A stretch of DNA of 64,000 nt from Ischnura elegans. Its lineage: Eukaryota; Arthropoda; Insecta; Odonata; Coenagrionidae. Position 1 is the first letter of the stretch. Each line of letters starts with the position of its first letter. The notes beneath the pieces were generated by a model. That model was not told where the DNA came from, searched no databases, and saw only the letters and a list, made by a program, of their open reading frames with translations. The stretch lies in contig NC_060246.1 of assembly GCF_921293095.1 (NCBI RefSeq), positions 114,122,941-114,186,940 of the forward strand. Direction: 5' to 3'. The translations under genes were made by a program, and so were the position numbers. Below are positions 12,160-24,700 of this stretch, one piece after another.

Positions 12160-13240
12160 GCGTACCCCGAGGGTTCCAGCCCTCTGTAAGAGCTTGGTTC
12201 AGTTCTATTATGACTTTTTTTGACTCTAAGTTGCTCAGCAGGGATCTAGCAGCGTATTTGTGAACGCCGTTTCAAGCAACCTTTCCTGGGAGGATCAGGA
12301 GAAATTTTTTCTTTTATCTTAAGGTTAGCCAATTTCCATTCATTTTCCCCCTGTATTTTAGGCTATTATTTTTATTTCTTTCTATTAATGCGTGAGTATG
12401 ACAAATTTTATTTAGTTATACTTTACAAATAATATGTATTCACCATATGGAACTTAACTATGTGTGTTTATTTATTGTTTATTACGTTTTTATAATATTT
12501 AGCGAGAATATAGATATTTTTTTCCATTCTTCCTTTTTAGCTCTCTGCCTTCTCAAGGCGAATGTACACGAAGAAGGAATAGCGGGAGCTCCTCGAAGAG
12601 ATGGGCATCAGGAATTCTCTGAAGACTCCGAGCTAGAAATTTAGAGAGGAGGAGGGTGGGGAGGAGGTTGAACCCTCACAGTCAGGTACTCCGTTGCCTC
12701 CTCCTACTCCCGATCCCTTTATGTCAATCCCTGGCCCATCCTCTTTGTCCTATTCTTTCCCTGAACCCTCTAACAATACCACGTCCTTTGCGGTGGACCC
12801 ATAGTTCAGTGACCCCTCAAAATACCACTTTCATAGAAAACCCAGCTCTCACCATTCCACCCCCTTCCAACGACCCAAGTGTTTTTGCGTCTCCTTTTCC
12901 CAGACATACTTTCTTGTAATCTCCGAAAGAATAGGTTAGGAATTGGAAACAATGACCTATGAAGAGTTTTACCTTCATAGGCCTAATATTTCACAAGGTA
13001 GGTATTCCTATAACCAATATATCCGACTAATGGAGCATTGATATCTTGTTTGACCTGCTTTACTTTCATGAGTCTTGATTGATTCTTTAGCATTCTTCAA
13101 GCACTTCATTTTTCACCGAAACCGGCCAAAATGATTCAAAGCCTGAGTGTTTCCTCTAAAAAATATCCGTCAATATAAATTCATTTCACTCCTCCATTGA
13201 TTCCCAAATAATTCCTTCTCGAAACTGTGCACGCTTTTTC

Positions 13241-13545
13241 ATGTATCATGAACCCACCGAAAAGATTTCCCTTTATAAATTCCGTCTTTCTGTCATTAGA
13301 TCCTTTATTCTTCCATCCTACATTCCTTATCCCAAGCCACTTTTACCATCATTATCTCAATCCCACTTCCCTGAACTCATCCAAGAGGTAGGTCGCAGAA
13401 AGAAGAATCGATGGTGCAAGTATTGCACTATTGTGGTGTAAGAAACTCTCGGTCGTAGGAAGGAGACCGTAGATATCTACACTGTCTGCAAGGATTCTCC
13501 TCTACTCTGTCCCGAGTTTTTTTCTTTCTTTCATAAGAAGGCATA
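13241..13545 (+). pseudogene. piggyBac transposase C-terminal fragment
   Basis: MYHEPTEKISLYKFRLSVIR, then HFPELI, RWCKYC and, after stop/frame decay, LLCPEFFFFHKKA. This is the pattern of the piggyBac C-terminus: final helical region, then a Cys-rich domain with CxxC and a terminal LC...F..H. The N-terminal and DDD-core parts are not recognisable. Confidence 0.65.
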
Positions 13546-14999
13546 AATAGTATTATATATTTTTGTATCATATATTGCAAATAGCATTATAGATTAAATA
13601 TATTGTTACAAAATTTGTGAGAGGTATTTCCTACATTGGTAAAACATACCTGACTGTACGTAGTTGTATATAATATATAATTTGAAAATGGTCATCATTT
13701 CGATTGTATTGAATTTGTTTTGGGTAAATATAATATTTTTTTCATGTCATGTGATTTCTTCTTTCAATAGACTAGGGCTGCTTCATAAATAAGAAGTAAC
13801 TAGAGATTTCTAAGCACGATGGAATTAGTTACTCGCTCGTGTAATTGGAAAGAAAACGTTGCTTTCGGTAATCGGGTACGTAATAATGGGCATAGATGCC
13901 GAAAATCTATTCCTAGCAATACGTATTATTGAATGGTTTACTTGAATTGATATTATTATGCACAAAATGAAAAAATATTATAGCTGTAAAAATTTACATC
14001 ATTTTCAGATTTTTACTGAATACTCGTAGTTAGAACCGCGATACGTGGCCTAAATGAAGATTACTTGTGAGATATTTGCTTGCAAATAGGTACTATTAGC
14101 TCCAGTTTTTATGTATTAACTTTTAACTCGGTCACATCATATTGCATAAATATGTTATTTGCTTGAGTTCAGAAGATAGTAATGAGGAAGCTATGGGTTG
14201 ATTATTTCTGTTTCCACATCCATTATTATTTCGGCACCGGTATCTCCACCCCAACGACCCAAAAAGGATACGTGTCAGCAAAATCTTTCCTCGTACCTTC
14301 TTCATCTTTTTGATGTACCGATGGCACTCACGAAAAAGCTATTTCTAGTTCTTACAAGCGGGATACTAAATCTTACTATCATCCCTCACTTCATCTTCGT
14401 ACCCCCTCCAACCTTAGAACAGCCGGCAGGAGTGGTGCACGTCAAGAGACACCCTAATACACCGTCCGAAAATAATCTCGAAAGCGGAGTGCCAACCATC
14501 TCAAGCACCTGCAGTGAAGGGACTACATAATGGTATGTGAAAACCATTTCTGTTAAATATCTGATGCTTACAGTTAGTCAAATGTGAAGAAAGGAAATGG
14601 AGCTGAAAACAAGAAACGAGTAAAGGAATTTGTGACGAGAATAGTGGCTTCAGAAGAAAATGTAAAAATTATTGAATATTATAGAACCCTACCCCGACAC
14701 TTAGGATTACTAGTACAAGGAATACGCCGAAATATCTTGCCCAGAATTACCATCACAATCAAACAGCTGTTCACGGCGACTCCTTGTACTTATAATTTGC
14801 ATTACATTCATCTAAGCCAAAAATTTCCCTATGGCAGTGGCAAAATACCAATTGCGATACCAGTAGAACATTAAAAACTCATTTTACTCGTATTTTTTTG
14901 GATACATAGCACAGAAAAAAAAATTGAAAGAAAACGGTGGCGCGGGGAAAAAGCCGAGAGTATGCAACCCGCATCACGTTTCTATCCCGCTGTGCGGGT

Positions 15000-15017
15000 G
15001 ACGTGATATCACGTCAT
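15000..15017. repeat. Third copy of palindrome TGACGTGATATCACGTCA
   Basis: Same 18-bp perfect palindrome, in the right subterminal region of the piggyBac. Confidence 0.9.
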
Positions 15018-15175
15018 AAATAAAAAAATTCATAGCTAACAAATTAGGTCCAAGAAAATTTTTTCATTATTCTTCCCAGATCTTTTGGCACCCATGCATG
15101 CGATTTGTATTAAAAAAAGACAGCCGCACCGGGGGTCGATTTTGAGTTTTACATGGTCAGCATTGAAAGTGTTAA

Positions 15176-16402
15176 CGAATGGACACGAAGCCCACTGGCT
15201 GGATCATTGAGCAACACTTAGCACTCTTGTGACATTGCAAACCTGCTCAACTCTTTACTAAAATACAATAAAGTAGTCAACTCTCATGAAAACTGGAAAT
15301 TCTTTTAAGGATACCCACAAAAGAATATTAGCTATGAAAAATAGCAATTGCTTTCTCCACGATTCAAATCTGGATCTCCACGTAGTTAGTTAAGTTAGCG
15401 GTCTCCCTCCCAGTAGAATTAAATAAAATATTAAAATTAAAAGAAAAACATGAAAATTTTCTGTAAAATAAAATTTATTCCATAGACAACTTGCAATACC
15501 ATGAAAAAATCCAACAAGTTACATCAATTATTATCCAGTAGAAAACCATATGTACACCTCAAATGCCCTCCTCAGATCTGTCGAGTATAATTTGTCCCCC
15601 CACAGTCCAGAATACACTCTCCTTCTCCTCCTCTATCCCAATAGGGATCCCCTCACAAAATTCCATGCGTAGAACCCTTCAGCAACGGTTCACAAGCCAA
15701 ATCTCAAATAACATTTTCCAGTTGAGTACATGCACTTCAATCCTCTAGTCCAGGATTACTTTGGGTTTGATGACAAGAGATGATCACCAGCAATCATACC
15801 TTGCAGGTGCTTGGTTGCCGTTCGACCCTATTTATTTGTAAAAGTTTGTTAACCCTGGAACATACACATCCCACTTTCTCACATTCCCTCACATTCACCA
15901 CTCTCCTTCCTAGTCCCTTTGCTCTCTCCTCAGGTTAAACCTACTTATTGCCTTCGCTTTCTCCATTATTTCCCCTTCCAACACAAAAATATGGCCATAT
16001 ATTAGTGTTACCTTTAAGTACTCTTACAATTATATACTCTGTCACACCAATATCTACTAACAACAATTAATAACATTTAAACACAATCAAATCCACTTCA
16101 TACTGGTATTTTTCAACATGAATATAATAAGAGAGGAGAAACAATTTTATGTATTTCCAGGTAGTTAGTGGTCTCCTTCTCTTTGGAAACTCTAGTCTCC
16201 TGGCAAGCAGATGTGTAAGTCTACCTATGGAGTTCAGAAAAAGATCAGATAATTATTTTACTTTTCACAAACTGATATTCCCAATGTATGAAAATAAATT
16301 CCTCCACATGCATTACAGCAGAATATCAACACACATTTAGGACTACAAGCATCACATAAACACCTTGAGAGTTTCTCAGGTAGTATGATGTAATGTAATA
16401 TA
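15176..16402. other. No gene seen
   Basis: AT-rich spacer right of the piggyBac. No recognisable coding or repeat structure. Confidence 0.5.
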
Positions 16403-16690
16403 CACCAATGCCTCACTTAGCGCAATTTCGATATAGCGCAAATTAGTTCCTGAGGGAAACGTCCCAACGGTGCTTTGCCAATGATCAAATAACCTCGACA
16501 CACTCTTGATTAAACATGAACTTGCACTAGGTACACATGAAATTACTCTTATATTATGCATATTAATAGTATTGCTTGCCTCAAATCTTATTCTTAGGCA
16601 ACATTTTCGTCAAAATCCAAAAAACATCACCTACTCGTCAATCCATCTGGATAGGCAACCTACCAAAGTATTTTATTTCGTCTCCTTAAC
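16403..16690 (+). mobile_element. Tigger family 'CTCGTATAGCGCAA', 5' fragment
   Basis: It begins TA|CACCAATGCCTCACTTAGCG and aligns along about 290 bp with the left part of the element at 22386. It then breaks off at about 16690. No coding part is left. Confidence 0.75.
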
Positions 16691-18246
16691 CCATTTATGC
16701 CGAAAGTTTGAAAAATGCAAATTTTACCCAGATTTTTACATATTATAGATAAAAATACGTATGGAACCAATATCAGAAAGAAAAAATAATGCACGTATCT
16801 CTTTCCAATTCATGCTGGAAGAAAATATCGTTTCATCTGAAAGTGGTCTTAGAACATGAATCATGTACATATACAGTCATTATTCGACATACGACCCAGA
16901 TGCGTTCCGAGAGTTTCTTTCTATAAGTTGATAAACCTACACAAGGCATGAAAAAGTGTTGTTATCCTGCACAATGCACCACTGAATTGCAATTTTGCAT
17001 TAATCACGGCCGCTCAGTTTTTCCATGGCGTCGGCTTTACCGGCACATTAAACAGTTTATTGTAGAGGTTATAAGAACTGTTTCAGTGAATCATGTGAAT
17101 AAGTTGTCTATTAAAGTAACAATTTAGGCTACATTGCAGAATACAGAACATATTTTGAACTGACTCACAAGTTACAACAAATCAATGGATGATGTCATCT
17201 GAAGTTGGGGGAGTTTCACTATTGATCTTGATGCTATGCAGTGTGTTAACTGTGCTCCAAGCATAGGTATTTCACGCGGCCCTTCAAAATCAACATCAAC
17301 AACTAATGTTTTCAGGGAGCACTTGTTTTTTCCACAGAAAAGATGTTCCATTTTGTCCAATTTCACATTTATGAAAATTATTTGTAATATTTCTTCAATT
17401 ATAATTGAAGACATAACAATGTCTTTCATTATGGTCGATTTAAAAAATGATTTTGCTAAGTTCATGCATTCACCCAACTCCTGCTCACAAGTGCTAAGAG
17501 CTGAATGTTTAAATCATGCAAAAACTCCATTATTTATCATTACATTTGGGGAGGAAGTTGGTAACCCTGATAATTTATTCATGGATATTGGGCATTCATT
17601 AGGCATTATAAAATGTTATTAAAGTCTTATTAGGCATTCAAAACCCTTGAAAATCCCTTAATTGGGCGTCCAATGAGCACATTTGGCTCCTCTAATTTTA
17701 TTTTACTCTTGATGGAGACAGGGTATGAAAAATAAAGCAAGACATTTTTTATATTTCATGACCTATTGCATCCTTCTTCAGCTGTTGCTGATAGAAATCG
17801 CCTGCTTTAACCCTTTCACAGATAAGTTGATGACATCAAGAACTATACGAGAGTGGGCCACTACTTCTCAGTTTCTGCTTGGCTTTGTGTACAGGTCTCA
17901 TAAAGTTCATTGTTCTTTATATTCTTTTGGCGATTCCTCCAAAGACAGGTTCTCCCAGAACGAGTAAATGAACCACAACTTGCAATGATGTCACCAACTC
18001 AAAATGAAGGTGGCAACTTTAGTGCTTTCTTGCAACATGCAAGACAATTGCTGACTGGGGAAAATTCATTTCATCTAGACTTATCTTGTCCTTCTGTGCA
18101 CCAAATTGTTTGGATGAACTGTCATTTTTGGGTCTAGGTAAACACTAATGGAATTTTCTATATGAAGACATGGAACACACCCAGCCACACAAAAGGTTTA
18201 GCATGCCATGCACCACATCTACTGATTACATTAAAAATATTATATT
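16690..18246. other. DNMT3 3' flank, no confirmed gene
   Basis: Open stretches of about 100 codons overlap on both strands at 17172-17622, but neither resembles a family I know. On the minus strand AATAAA signals occur near 17700 and 17577, which could serve as distal DNMT3 polyadenylation signals. Confidence 0.35.
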
Positions 18247-18250
18247 TTAA

Positions 18251-18481
18251 CCCTTAAGAGTGTGGGAACATTTTTATACGTTTTGCATGCTGACTATGGC
18301 AATTACCCAAAATTTTTATAGCTACCTGGATATCTTGCACCTAGGAACTTTCTCTCACCATAAGGATTGCTAAGGGGCTTAACTCTACCAGAGCATCCCT
18401 CATGGCAGGGGGTGCCTCCTGCACAAGGGTCTCTTTTGCACTGACTGGCAGCTAAAATTTAGAAGTCCCGCAGCCCAAGAG
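18251..18481. mobile_element. piggyBac-type MITE in the DNMT3 3' UTR region
   Basis: TTAA flanks it at 18247-18250 and 18482-18485. The ends are related inverted repeats: CCCTTAAGAGTGTGGGA on the left and, reverse-complemented, CTCTTGGGCTGCGGGA on the right. It is 231 bp, non-coding, and begins 45 bp downstream of the DNMT3 stop codon. Confidence 0.65.
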
Positions 18482-18529
18482 TTAAGAATGAAATACCAAA
18501 CATGCAACTTAAATTTTGCCGATATTTAC

Positions 18530-18756
18530 CTAGTGACGACCATTCACAACAGGCTTGGTATGGAAAAAGTGCTTCAGGGAGCTTAATATGTTGCTTATAA
18601 CATGCACACTCCATGACTTTCCAAGGAGTCCAAGCCTTTGTTGAGGCAATAAGTTACCAACATCAGTGAAGTGGCAAGGAAAACCAAATACTTGCTCTAG
18701 TTCCGTCACCCAAATATTAGTCAACTGTCCATCCATAATCACAGGATGCTGGTTTC
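18530..18756 (-). CDS. DNMT3: DNMT3 coding exon 15: C-terminus and stop
   Basis: Acceptor TTGTATCTAG; stop TAG at 18532-18530. It encodes residues 578-651. VTELEQVFGFPCHFTDVGN and GLLGKSWSVHVI match the end of the vertebrate enzymes. Pro614 takes the place of human DNMT3A R882; His605, Asp608 and Arg617 match H873, D876 and R885 of the same interface. Confidence 0.95.
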
Positions 18757-21700
18757 CTAGATACAAAATTTAAAAAGACAGTATGTTAGAAATGCACTAA
18801 ATAATATACATATAATAAAGGGTAAAATGACTTTCACCTCCAAAACAGCACATTCAAATTCACAAAGCCTCACCAATGTAAATTCTTAAGGCCATTCAAA
18901 TGAAAAGTCTTAAGAAAAACCTTCACCTGCCACAGCCAGGTTGGCATAAATTACAATTTCAAGTCACCTGTTTTAAGTGAATTGCACTGAGTAGTAACTG
19001 TATTCAGCTTGTCCACTGCAGCAGTTCTTTTGCAATTCGTCATTAATGCAGATGACAAATTTGGGATTGAATTTGGGATGAATTCCACCAACGATGATAA
19101 TCCAGGAATGTTTCCCCAATAGAATCTAGGACGTCGCTGTGCAGAAAAATGTTTGGCATCTATTAAACATGGCTCACAGTTTAGGAACCTGGAAAAAAAG
19201 GGAAGAACCCAAGTCACAAAATCTCATGGCCTAAATGATTAAAACATTTTTGGAACAATAATTTGAAAATCATTTTTGAAATTCATGGCCAACATAAGCC
19301 TAAGATGAGATACGTAAAGCAGGTAATGAAGGATGTAAAGGGGAAGAATTACATTAGTGTTGAAAGATTGGATGATAGGAAAATTGAGTGAAAATCCAGT
19401 CAGCAAAAGGTGTTAGCTATCCAATAGTCCCGGAATCTTCCTGCTGCATGGAATAACCATCCCAGGATGAAGGATCCAGTGGTGATCCTACTTGAGAACA
19501 CCAGGAATAGAGGCTATATTCCATTCCTAAACCTTGCTGAGTGTTATAAGTCATTACAAACTAAAAGTAGGAACTAAATAAACAGAAAATGCCAACAGTT
19601 AAATATTTCTAAGACTTCGAAATAACATTAGATTCATGATATTGATGAAATATTTTTTGAAAATGAATGTGTAGTGCACATTTTGTCAGAGAATTGAAGG
19701 GCAAGCCTAACATTCTGTTAGCTCCATCATTTGCTCAATGTTTCTGATGAAATACACACACTGACACCCAAAATTTCCCGATTGAAAAGTATGGAATTTG
19801 GGTGGCTCGATTTTCTGGCTTCACCCAGCTCTGCAGAACTCCAGAGGAATTTTCCCTTGGAATGAGAGAGGAAGAGTAGCCCGTGACACATTGCGCATGC
19901 AGCTAATGTTAGGAGCCCTAAAGTAGGGCTGGATGATGCGGAAAAGCTTGTCAAAATTCACCCCACAGTGAACTGCCAAAATGGTCATGCAATGTAGGTA
20001 CGCAGCAGTTGAATTTCAACAAATAAATAAGTGTGTAAGAATTCAGTAGCTATGCAACATCCTGTGGACCTCAAGATAGGTTTTGCAAAGTTTTAAGATC
20101 AGAAAAATGTCCACTGTGTTCGTGCAGCATCAAATCATCCCTGAGACTCCATGGAACCTCTGATTTGTTGCATAATACTTTACCCACTATGCCACTGGAA
20201 CGATTGTGTCCTTAGGTAGTCTTAATGCTAAATGTGTCAGCTGTGTTCACAGATGTCCCGACGAGAGTAAACTCCATTTTAGGTGAGTCGTGGGCAAAGC
20301 ATTCTTTGGAGAGTATAAGGATGAATTCGTAGTTAGATCTTTTGCTCATTGTCATAATAAGATGGATATGAGCATTTTCCCGGTATAAGGGGCATAAAGC
20401 TTTTAAAGTTCTCGGATTTATGAGAACATTTTGATGGCAAAATGTTAGAAGACAAGTAGTTCCTGAACTGGCTGGTTTCAGATGCCAATGAGCTGTGCAT
20501 TAATTTTTTCTGCAACTGTACAATACTACACTCTAAAAAAATGTTATTTTCAACTTTTCTGAAACAAACATATCTAAAATAAGCTTGGATAAATCCTCTG
20601 TAAATTATGATCAGATGTTGACAAGTAAGCCATCAAGTTATACCCTCCCCTTGGAAAGACCAGTCTCGAAACATAAATATGTGAGACTGGTGGCCTTGGT
20701 GTTTTAGCATCCTGAAAATAATGCAATAGCATTGAAACTGTTAGAGGAGAATAAAACCATGAGGAATATCATTCACCTTCCGTCAGGTGCAATAATGGAA
20801 TTGCTGAGTTCAGGTGCAATGTGCCTGACAGGCATAGATGTGAAAAAAATATTATTAACTCTTAGCATGGCTTAGTGATACACTTTTAAAGTTTAAAGCA
20901 CCATTATTAGTGTAAAATAACACTAACATGATGCCTTATATGCTATTCACATACCCCTTTACACACCGCCATATGGCCCCAGATCGACCCAGCAAGATGC
21001 GATTTAGTAATGTATGCGTTGTTTAGGCTATTAAGTATTACTAAACATAATGTTTTATAGCATTCTATAAGATCAATTTTTTTATTTTGCTGACTTATTT
21101 AGCTAATTGTAAGGGTGTCGCTTGCCGTCTTGTGTCAGCTCGGTTTCCCTCTTGGGGTAACGGAAGAATTAGATACAGAGTCACGTTCAAGTGATGGGTT
21201 GAGTACCTGAAACTCATAATACCTTGCAACCTCTCGCGTGGGATCCGTCCTCGTGCATGCCTCTAACACCCAACCCCGATTAACACCTTGCAACCTCTCG
21301 CATGGGAATTGGTCTCCGTGTGTTTCTCTAGCACTCTATGCCGGTTAACACATTGCAGTATCTTGGCGTGGGAAGGCATAGGAAATGCTTAACCATGCGG
21401 CCTTTTCCAACCAATAGGAAGATGCCGAGAGGGTCACGAGACGGACACGGCATGGGAGGCAGCCTCTTGGAGGGAATATAGGCAAGGGGAGTCTTACGCT
21501 GTATGTCGGAGGGGGAGATTGTACCTGTGGACTGTGAGTTAAATGTGTGGAACCAGACGTCTGACTTGTCATCTCACTCTGCCTTCTACAAACCTGGCCC
21601 TTCCTATTAAGCTTAGCGCTTACATAATAATGCTTTTACTTTTGTTTATTGCGCCATTATTTTGTTTAACTATGGTAAGTAATCCTATGCTACTCTGTCG

Positions 21701-24700
21701 GCATGCATGTGAAAAGTATAAGGTTGCATAGAGCATGTCAAAACAAAAAGCTACTATAAGCACCAAGGGTCTATGTTGCCAAGTGGCATGAAGAAATGAC
21801 AAAAACAATCACGCTGTGCCTGTTAGATCCACTGCGCCTGATGGTAGGTTAAGTTTTTCCTTACAAACATTCCACCAAGTAAGCTTATTGACAATGGCAA
21901 ATGCCAACATTTCTCTCAGATTTTACTGTAATTTGAAAACTTAAATTAAGTTGAAAGCATTGCAAAATTATGTTTCCACTCTTATGATGATTAAAATTAT
22001 TTCATAAAAATACAGTATTTGCCCAATTCGCATTATTAACAGACAATTGAGTATTTCATAAAAAAATACAACATTCTCGAAATAAGCACACAGACTGAAT
22101 TTAAGACTCTTAGTATGAGGAAACTGAAGATAAATAGACCTATCATTAAGCTCACCTGCTAATAATATGCCGAAATGGCAATGGCATTGATGCAACATTT
22201 TCATAAAACCAGAAAACAGGATTGATAGACAATGATTGGACTGTTGTAAGCACTCTATAGTACTCAAAGAAGAGACGTCCAGTACTTTCAGCGTCTGTAA
22301 TAAATATGATAGATATGCAGCAGTTAATTTATCACTACTCAATTCCATGCTCAAATCAATTGTTAAAAATTCAACCATAGGTATACACCCATGTCTCGTA
22401 TAGCGCAATTTCGATTAGTGCAATTTCGATATAGCGCAAATTCGTTCCTCGGGGAAACATTGCAACGCAGTGTAGCCTAATCAAAAATTTTAAACGCTCT
22501 CGTGATAAAACGTGAACTTGCGCTAAGTACACACGTAATTTCTATCAATTTACGCATATTAATATTATTTCTTGCCTCAAATCTTCTTTTTTGTTTATAT
22601 ATTAATCGAAATTCATTGCTGTGCAATTGCCAAAAGTATTACTCGTCATTGGGTCCAGATAGCCGGCCTACCGAAGATTTATCTCGTCTCCTTAACAGAA
22701 TGATAATAAATAATTTAGATCGTTAATTAAGCGTGGGGCTAGTGGAAACGAGTTTTTTTTTTCAGCAATACGGTTTGAGACGTATTTTTGCCGTCGTAGG
22801 TTACCGGGCGATTGACCTCCAGGTAGAGGGTCTACGCTAAAGCCTTCAAGGTCATCGGTATTCACGGGGGAGAAATGGAGCGGTGGCCGAGTTGCACATG
22901 AATAGCATCAACACATAAAAGGGTCCGCTATAGAGTCTCAAACACAATGGCTTCGTTACCTCCCCGCAGTCATAGGCCTTCTGCGTCTCAGGAATACAGT
23001 TCAGCAGAAGAGGGTGATTTAGATAGAGCCATACAGAGTAAAAACCAAGAGAATATGGCAAAAAATAGGAATGCGTGTAGAAAAATCAAGAATTTATCAA
23101 GAAAAACCATAAACCTAGAAGAGGACTTGAGAGAGGTCAATTGCTTTGAAAATGGAGAGCGTCAAAGCGATATTGCGTGGAAGTTTAAACTCACGATGCC
23201 TTATTCTGAATAAAGACGAAGCTAAAATATCAGTGACCTCAGCCTCACCAACTTCAACCAAGCGGTCTACACATACGGAAAGTTCATGGTGAATCAGTAC
23301 AAAAAGACGAGAGTGGTAATCGCTCCGAGACATTTAGTGAAAGCAGTTGGTTCCAGAATTTAAACGGCAAGCAGGTATTTTCAGTGCGGCGATATCAGGT
23401 GAATCTGCAAGTGTTGATAGCGCAGCCACCACAACATTTTCTGATGAACTCCAAGCTGTTATTGAAAGTGGCTCCTTTCCCCCTCAACTAGATTTAGTGT
23501 TGACGAGACGATATTCTTTTGGAAAAGAATGCATTCTTGTTCATTCATTTTCAGGGAAGGAAAACCTGGGTCAGGTTTCAAGGCATTTAAAGACTGTTTC
23601 ACATAGCTGCTAATTACTCGGAGGACTTCAAATTAAAATGATTTATCATTCATAAACTCTGCTAGCTATGAAATGACATTTAAAGTAGCATTTTCCTGTC
23701 ATTTCGATGAGCGACAAAAGGGCCTGGGTGACACAACAGTTGTTTTTAGACTAGTTTGAAAAATCGTCAACTGCCGGCAACGCATTACGATCCCCTGAGA
23801 TAGCAGATGTTAGCCCACCCGCACGACAGGATGAAATTTCGAAAGCACGTAAGAATTTTTTTAACGTGAATAAAAGTCTTTGAATGCGTGAATACTATCT
23901 TTAAAGATGTTTTAAAATATAAATATTTATAGAAATAATGTTTTCTAAGGCTTTTTAAGGGAATATAGATGTTTAAGAGGAAATTCAATACCAAAGACCT
24001 ATGCTACCAGGAACGCATCCCTATCTTCCCTATGTTAAAACGCTCTCGTATAACGCAAATTCGTATAGCGCAAAGACTCCAAGGAACGCATCCCTTGCGC
24101 TATACGAGACATGGCTGTATAGAGTTCCCACGCCCTACAAATTGTCTATCATTGCAGGAAGAGTATAGATACTATAAAAGTTGAAATTTTGGCCTGCAAT
24201 TACTCAAATACTGAGCGTAAAGAAAGATTAGAGGGATATTTTAGATAGGAATAATACTCCAGGTCGAGGACTGATGCGTGCAACTTCCCTCACACAAAGG
24301 TAAACTCCCCTCTAATTCACTAAAATGCACATTTCAGGCCCCTTCAACTTAAATTAAAGGTTCTAGTGTATATTGTAGCGGTACGGACCGGAGCCGGCCC
24401 GACGCATCATTTAAAACATCGCGGCTGGGGGGGTTACGTCTGCGCGCACACTCACATTTTTAGCATTTTTTTCACGGAGTTCTATCCTGAATATATGTAA
24501 AGGGTTTATTTTGTTTTTCCATTGTAGTATATTTTGTTTTATGGATGTGAAGTGGTGTGAGAGTGGATTTCCGGGAGAGGCGACGCAGTGGTTCTCTCCC
24601 GGAATACGTTTGAAAACCCGCCTTACGGCCGGGGAAAAAAGAGGGCGTTGAGGTACACCAGAGGTGATTGTGGGTAGTGCAGAGTTTATAAAAGAGAGGG

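Larger units (their letters stand above)
12083..15171 (+). mobile_element. Decayed piggyBac element with TTAA flanks
   Basis: TTAA sits at 12079-12082 and 15172-15175. The inverted ends are CACCTTGAGTGCGG (left) and, reverse-complemented, CACTTTCAATGCTGACC (right). Between them are remnants of a piggyBac transposase C-terminus (13241-13545) and subterminal palindromes at both ends. The 3.1-kb size fits a full-length but dead copy. Confidence 0.8.

Noticed and set aside
16689-17052. Possible piggyBac MITE starting TTAACCCATTTATGCCG
   Set aside because: The proposed right end (ACCGGCACATTAA) does not mirror the left end well enough.
17172-17622. Overlapping open frames of about 100-128 codons on both strands
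   Set aside because: No motif, start context or splice support, and no recognised family; left as unassigned 3' flank.
21968-22408. 146-residue minus-strand open frame
   Set aside because: It covers DNMT3 exon 13 in the wrong frame and runs through the intron and Tigger end; the true frame gives TGRLFFEYYRVL and ENV.
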